Translations under genes and position numbers: made by a program | Notes under the pieces: generated by a model | Told to the model about the DNA's origin: nothing | The model's input: the letters and a program-made list of their open reading frames with translations, nothing else | The model's database searches: none | In this document: positions 59,679 to 64,000 of the stretch, piece by piece | Layout of the letters: every line of letters starts with the position of its first letter | Position numbering within the stretch: position 1 is the first letter of the stretch | Assembly (NCBI RefSeq): GCF_021347895.1 | Contig: NC_067130.1 | Coordinates: forward strand, 31,801,823-31,865,822 | Direction of reading: 5' to 3' | Source of the DNA: Acanthochromis polyacanthus | Taxonomy: Eukaryota > Chordata > Actinopteri > Pomacentridae | DNA: 64,000 nt

Positions 59679-61433
59679 CTGAGGAGAAACACAAATCATT
59701 TAGCAAATGCTGCGAGGTTGTAGTTTGTTTAATGCAGATACAGGATACTTTATGTCACCGCTGAGTATATTGGAAGCACTAAAGTGTTGAATAAGTCATC
59801 AATAAATGCCATTTTAACTTCAAAAACCATCGCAGAATCACCAACATGTTTGACAGATGACACAGTGCTTTGGCTTTCTTATATCTTCTGAATCTCTTGA
59901 GTGTCTTTTTGGATGCTTTCCTAAACTTCAACCTTTGGTACTTCCTCTACCTCATGAAGGAAACTTGATTTTCAAGAGCATGCTCAATTTGTTGCATCCA
60001 CTAGACTTCTTCTGCCACCTTTCTTCGACATTCTACTACTTTTTTTGGACAAACCCAAAAGTTGAGATTGGAAAACTAACTACATTTGAGATCTCATTAT
60101 CTTCTATTTTCATTTAACTCTCAACTTTTAATCAATGCTGAGCCTCTTGGGAGCTTTTTTTTTTGCATGAAGAGACACACAGCTGCCAAAAAAAACATTT
60201 AGCAGCCAAGTGTCCAATTATTCTTACGCTCTTACAACTTGGCACTATTTGCTATAAGGACTTTCTACATTGAGGTAAAATCTTCCCTGATTAAAGCCGA
60301 GTCTTGGCACTTAAATCTTCTATCCATCATTTTATAGTAAACTGAATATGCTGAAGTGCTGAGCCTGCAGAGCAAAAAGTGTTCATTGCATATATTTATT
60401 ATTAGACTTGATATAGTAGATGTAATACATGGGGCAGAAAAAGGAACCTGGACCACTTCCTGTTGGTTTAGTCTATTTAAGAGACTTGAAACCTCCCCAA
60501 CCGAAGAGAAGAGTCATAATGAAACACAACCCCTTTTTTGTTGCTACTCAACTGTTCGAGTTTTACTGTGAAAATGTAAATGCTAACGCTAATACCTGCG
60601 TTAAACAGATGACATTCTTCGTATTGACAATTTTCTAACTTGGACATCACTAAAAGGATCCCAAAAATGTCAAATGTCTTGTGTTTTTGTATGGTCCATC
60701 TTGGGCAATGTACATACCAAATAGATGTGCAGAAATCTACAGTCATAGAAGCTAAAATAGTGTTACGGTAGGTATTTAGCAGAGTGAAAACAGTGCTACA
60801 AAACGGTACTGATGATATACACGTATAAGAAAAGGCCATATGACTTCTGATATAAATGAGTCTGAAAAGAAGCTTTGATGAAGATGTTTTGTGAGCCCTC
60901 AGTGCATCTTTTGTGTTCGGTGGAAGTTTAAACCACAAGATGTACCAAAAACAGAGACTGTAAAGGGTTTGAACGTAAACAAAACCCAGAACAATGTGTC
61001 GATGCAGCAAAGGACAGGAGGTGAATATCAAGTGATAATCAAACTTTAGGGAGACCTACGAAGCACTTTTATTGAATTCAAAGCTTCCTATGAAAACCTC
61101 AAGACCAACCTGGTTTGTTCGACTATCGATCCACTGATTATTTTATGTTAGAGCAGTTCAGGGTTAGAAATTCTCCAGAACAACAAGTCGACTATGTTGG
61201 AATAGTTGTTTACAGCAAGGTTCAGGGCTGCTTTGTGGTTGGTTTCTGTTCAATCAGCAGCTCTACAGAGTTTGTGGTGACCGTCCTTGATCAGCTCTGA
61301 CCTGCATCAGCTGTGTCTCTGTGTCCCGGAGTGTTCTTCATTCATCTGGAGGCAGGTGGGCAGCCAGGCCGCCCGGCCACACAGCTACAGCTCCAACCAG
61401 TCCAGGGCTGCAACCAGACAAAACACCTCAACT
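59679..61433. other. Spindlin 5' intron or upstream DNA
   Basis: No gene is seen. Minus-strand frames of up to 184 codons at 60477-61031 have no recognised domain and no supporting splice sites. Confidence 0.4.
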
Positions 61434-61910
61434 CAGGGGCGGCGAACATACGGACGACTTCGCAAAGTGCAAGAATTATGGAGAAGATGTCGACTGCAAA
61501 CCGTACATTTTTAAAACCGTGAATTTAAAATAACTTCTAGAGCTTGACGAGTTGTTTTGATCATAAAGTAAAATGCTGTATGGCTCAGTCCCAGATACCT
61601 GTGACTGAATGTTTTGTTCCTTTGTAGACACTCTGTGATGTGAGTTGTAATGTGTAAATGATAAAATGAGGCATAATATTGTTCAAATTTCACTTATTTT
61701 TCTTGAGAAGATTAAGGTTGTTCATAATGTTTTGTAAAAAGACAATTCATTAAATGTGAACATTGTCAGAACGTACTCTTTTGCCCTAAAACTAAGGAAA
61801 CATTAGGAGTTGTGGTTATTTTCATTTTATTATGCTGTGATTTTACTGATCACTTCAGATTAGATTAGACTGATTGTGGCCCCTGAACTAAAATGAGTTT
61901 GACACCCCTG
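61434..61910. mobile_element. hAT-like MITE without minisatellite (family of 8.5 and 31.5 kb)
   Basis: It begins CAGGGGCGGCGAAC and ends GTTTGACACCCCTG. The interior matches 8548-8799 and 9195-9316 in reverse complement. At the position where those copies hold a minisatellite, this copy passes straight through. No clear 8-bp duplication remains. Confidence 0.7.
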
Positions 61911-63316
61911 GATTAGCTTCTACGAGGTTTAGAAACATCAACCACAAGTCAGATCTGTCCTTCAGGAGTTGTCTGTAACTTTACTGACATCTACTGGAGC
62001 TAAACAGTTTCTACATCATCACAGAAACATGATGTCAGAGCTGCATTGATTTAGGAAATGTTCATTTTAAAAAAATGTTTAGTACAAGAACGGGAAGATT
62101 CTGCAGCCGTCTGATTTATATCTGTGTTTGGACTTCCCCTAACTGAAACAATCTTTTTGCAGTTACTGGGTGGTTTTTTTTTTCACTCCTGTCACATTTT
62201 TCCTCACTGTGGGTTCATTTTTCACTACATTATAAAGTCCTGCACCTGTGTGGAAACCATGAATAGAAGTAGAGAGAACTCAGAAATGTCTTCCATCATA
62301 ATGGTATGGATAGAATAATGGAAATCAAAAATAACTCAATTTATTCAGTGATTTATTTCACAATAATTGACCTGAGATCAACATGTCCAACATTTGTCGA
62401 CATGTTCACAGGTCTTTCCAATACTGGAAAAAACAAAAAAGTGTCTTTCATTTTACTATTTTAGTATTTTCTGTAGTCATTTTTTTATTAGTTTCCTAAT
62501 TATAACACAAAACAATTTTAGTCACGTGACTGTTGGTCGCAGGTTCATCACTCAAGAATTCTAAGTTTAGTTGCTGCAAAGACTGCATCTTTTTTAATGG
62601 AAACCGATGTAAACTGATTACAGTTTTGCAATTTTTTTAATTAAAAAAATGATTTTCACTAAACATCCCAATGATAAGCTTCAAATTGGTTGATTTTCCC
62701 AACAGAACTGCATGCTACAGCCGTAGTTCGATGACTAAAAGTTAAAAATCTGACCATTTTTTCATTTTTTTATAGCTTCAATCTTTGATAAATTGTCTCG
62801 TTTTGGTGATTTTATTATTATTAGTCCTTTTTGTTTCAAATTTTGTTTGGGGTGCTAACATGCAACTGTTTCACAAATGCTATCATGCTGACTTTTAGTG
62901 TGCATGCTAATATGCTAATCAATAGCATGTTGTTGTAGCATGCTAAGTGTTGTGTTGTTATTATTTTGCCAGCATACTAAACATTAGGTGTTCTATATGT
63001 AAAAATGTTATGTTCTGCTAAGCTGAACATTGAAATACACCAAATATTTCCATGTTACAGTAACTGTAGTACCATTACCATTTCAACCATCGTCAACATT
63101 AGCATCTTGGTATATACCAAGCTTTAGCATGTTACCAACATGCTACATATTACAAGTAAGGCATTAAAACGATCTTGCTTGGCATCAGGACTGAGACTAA
63201 TGTTTTATTTATGTAAAATAATCACAGAAATTCACTGAAATACATTATTTTGAAGAATTATTTTGATCAGAAGTCACGTTCGTCTAAGTGTTTAGTCAAA
63301 GAAATGAAATATTTAC
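61911..63316. other. Upstream DNA of spindlin
   Basis: Contains ATGCTAATATGCTAAT-type repeats at 62850-63140, of the kind seen at 56.7-59.0 kb. No gene is seen. Confidence 0.45.
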
Positions 63317-63405
63317 CTAGACTCCAGTATTCAGGAGGATTGACGGGACGTCCAGCAGTTTTCTGGGTCAAACTTCGAGCCTCGAGGACAAAACCAGGAT
63401 TAAAC
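63317..63405 (-). CDS. Candidate upstream coding exon (29 codons), possibly of the spindlin gene
   Basis: On the minus strand a good acceptor (TTGCTATCGCAG) and a donor (TCTAG/GTAAAT) enclose 89 bp. Only one frame is open; it ends TAGRPVNPPEYWSL. The exon begins and ends in the phase required by the exon at 59630-59678, and the join would give a glycine before HAGVS. Human SPIN1 reads KTPGQRSRADAG there, so the similarity is slight. It may instead belong to another gene to the right. Confidence 0.35.
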
Positions 63406-63599
63406 CTGCGATAGCAAACGACAAAATTAATAATTCAACATAACTGATTGATATTTAATCTGTTTGATACAACAAAAGCAAACGTGAATCTTTAGCTTCA
63501 GTTTAAAATTAAGATTCGTCGGCGGTACACTACGTTATTGTTTTGTTATGGATTAAAGATGTGATAAAGAAAGTATCCAGACCTTTTATTTTGGCAAGC

Positions 63600-64000
63600 T
63601 AAGTGAATCCTATCATCTCATTTTTTAATATTACATTGTTGATGTTCCCGGTTGTGACCAGCAGGGGGCGACACTCCACCTGCCTCAGTACTGAAGGCTT
63701 CAGGTCAGTTCTGATCAGGCGTGAACTAACCGTGATGTCACCCGTTGGTTTCAACGCCAAGAAAATGAAGCCCGGATTTTGCTACTTCCTGGTCGGCATT
63801 TTGGATTTTTTTTGGAGCCAGTGACGTAAAACGCGTCAGCAAATAGGCTGGACCAGAGAGCAACTGGGGGCAGGACCAGTCAATGGGACTGTCAATCAAG
63901 TATAGCCACGCCCCCTGGCTCTGCCAAATTTAACGATTTATTTAAAATTCAGTATTGATTTATTTTAAGATCTGCCACCTGATCTCTCATTTTGACCATG
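63600..64000. other. Right edge: possible repeat remnant, no gene
   Basis: GACCAGCAGGGGGCGACACTCC near 63657 and GTGACGTAAAACGCGTCAGC near 63821 look like parts of dispersed fish repeats. No complete element or gene can be defined. Confidence 0.35.

Noticed and set aside
60477..61031. 184-codon minus-strand frame
   Set aside because: No known motif and composition typical of random AT-rich DNA; no flanking splice or promoter signals.

Overview
The window is nuclear DNA of a ray-finned (teleost) fish. The evidence is compact vertebrate genes with GT-AG introns, many small DNA transposons of fish type (Tc1/mariner, hAT, TTAA-flanked and foldback elements), a fish-type TRIM gene, and AT-rich introns full of degenerate minisatellites. 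I see no bacterial, organellar or viral gene cluster.

Five protein-coding loci are supported. (1) atp8b1, minus strand, 177-7571: the 5' eight coding exons of a P4-ATPase lipid flippase. The rest lies off the left edge, and a CpG-rich segment near 28.7 kb may be its remote non-coding first exon. (2) txnl1, plus strand, 30737-38358: complete in eight exons, 289 aa, with an atypical CQPC active site and a ~330 bp GAG tract in its 3' UTR. (3) A TRIM E3-ligase gene of finTRIM/TRIM25-like type, plus strand, from 39386: one exon, with a frameshift inside the SPRY domain. (4) dnajc25, plus strand, 43876-47829: complete in five exons. (5) A spindlin gene (spin1-like), minus strand, 54863-59678, five exons, plus a phase-compatible candidate upstream exon at 63317-63405.

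Between and inside these genes lie repeats. The 8-28 kb stretch upstream of the atp8b1 start codon carries a MITE at 8.1 kb, a minisatellite-bearing MITE at 8.5-9.3 kb, a hAT element with an 8-bp target duplication and a BED-finger exon at 11.5-12.8 kb, and a TTAA element at 16 kb. It also carries a nested Tc1 complex at 20.1-23.6 kb. Introns of txnl1 hold a 21-bp minisatellite that has itself been hit by a Tc1 and a hAT MITE. The 50-52 kb region holds a large palindromic element and an LTR-element fragment with a primer-binding site. The spindlin intron holds a GC-rich foldback element at 57.6-58.3 kb.

The genes do not form an operon or pathway: lipid flippase, redox/proteasome-associated thioredoxin, ubiquitin ligase, ER J-protein and histone reader are ordinary vertebrate neighbours. 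I found no convincing new biochemical system. The most distinctive items are repeat structures (foldback elements, minisatellite growth inside a MITE, nested insertions) and a few gene-level oddities (CQPC motif, GAG tract, TRIM frameshift). All exon edges were read by eye from splice consensus and reading-frame continuity.
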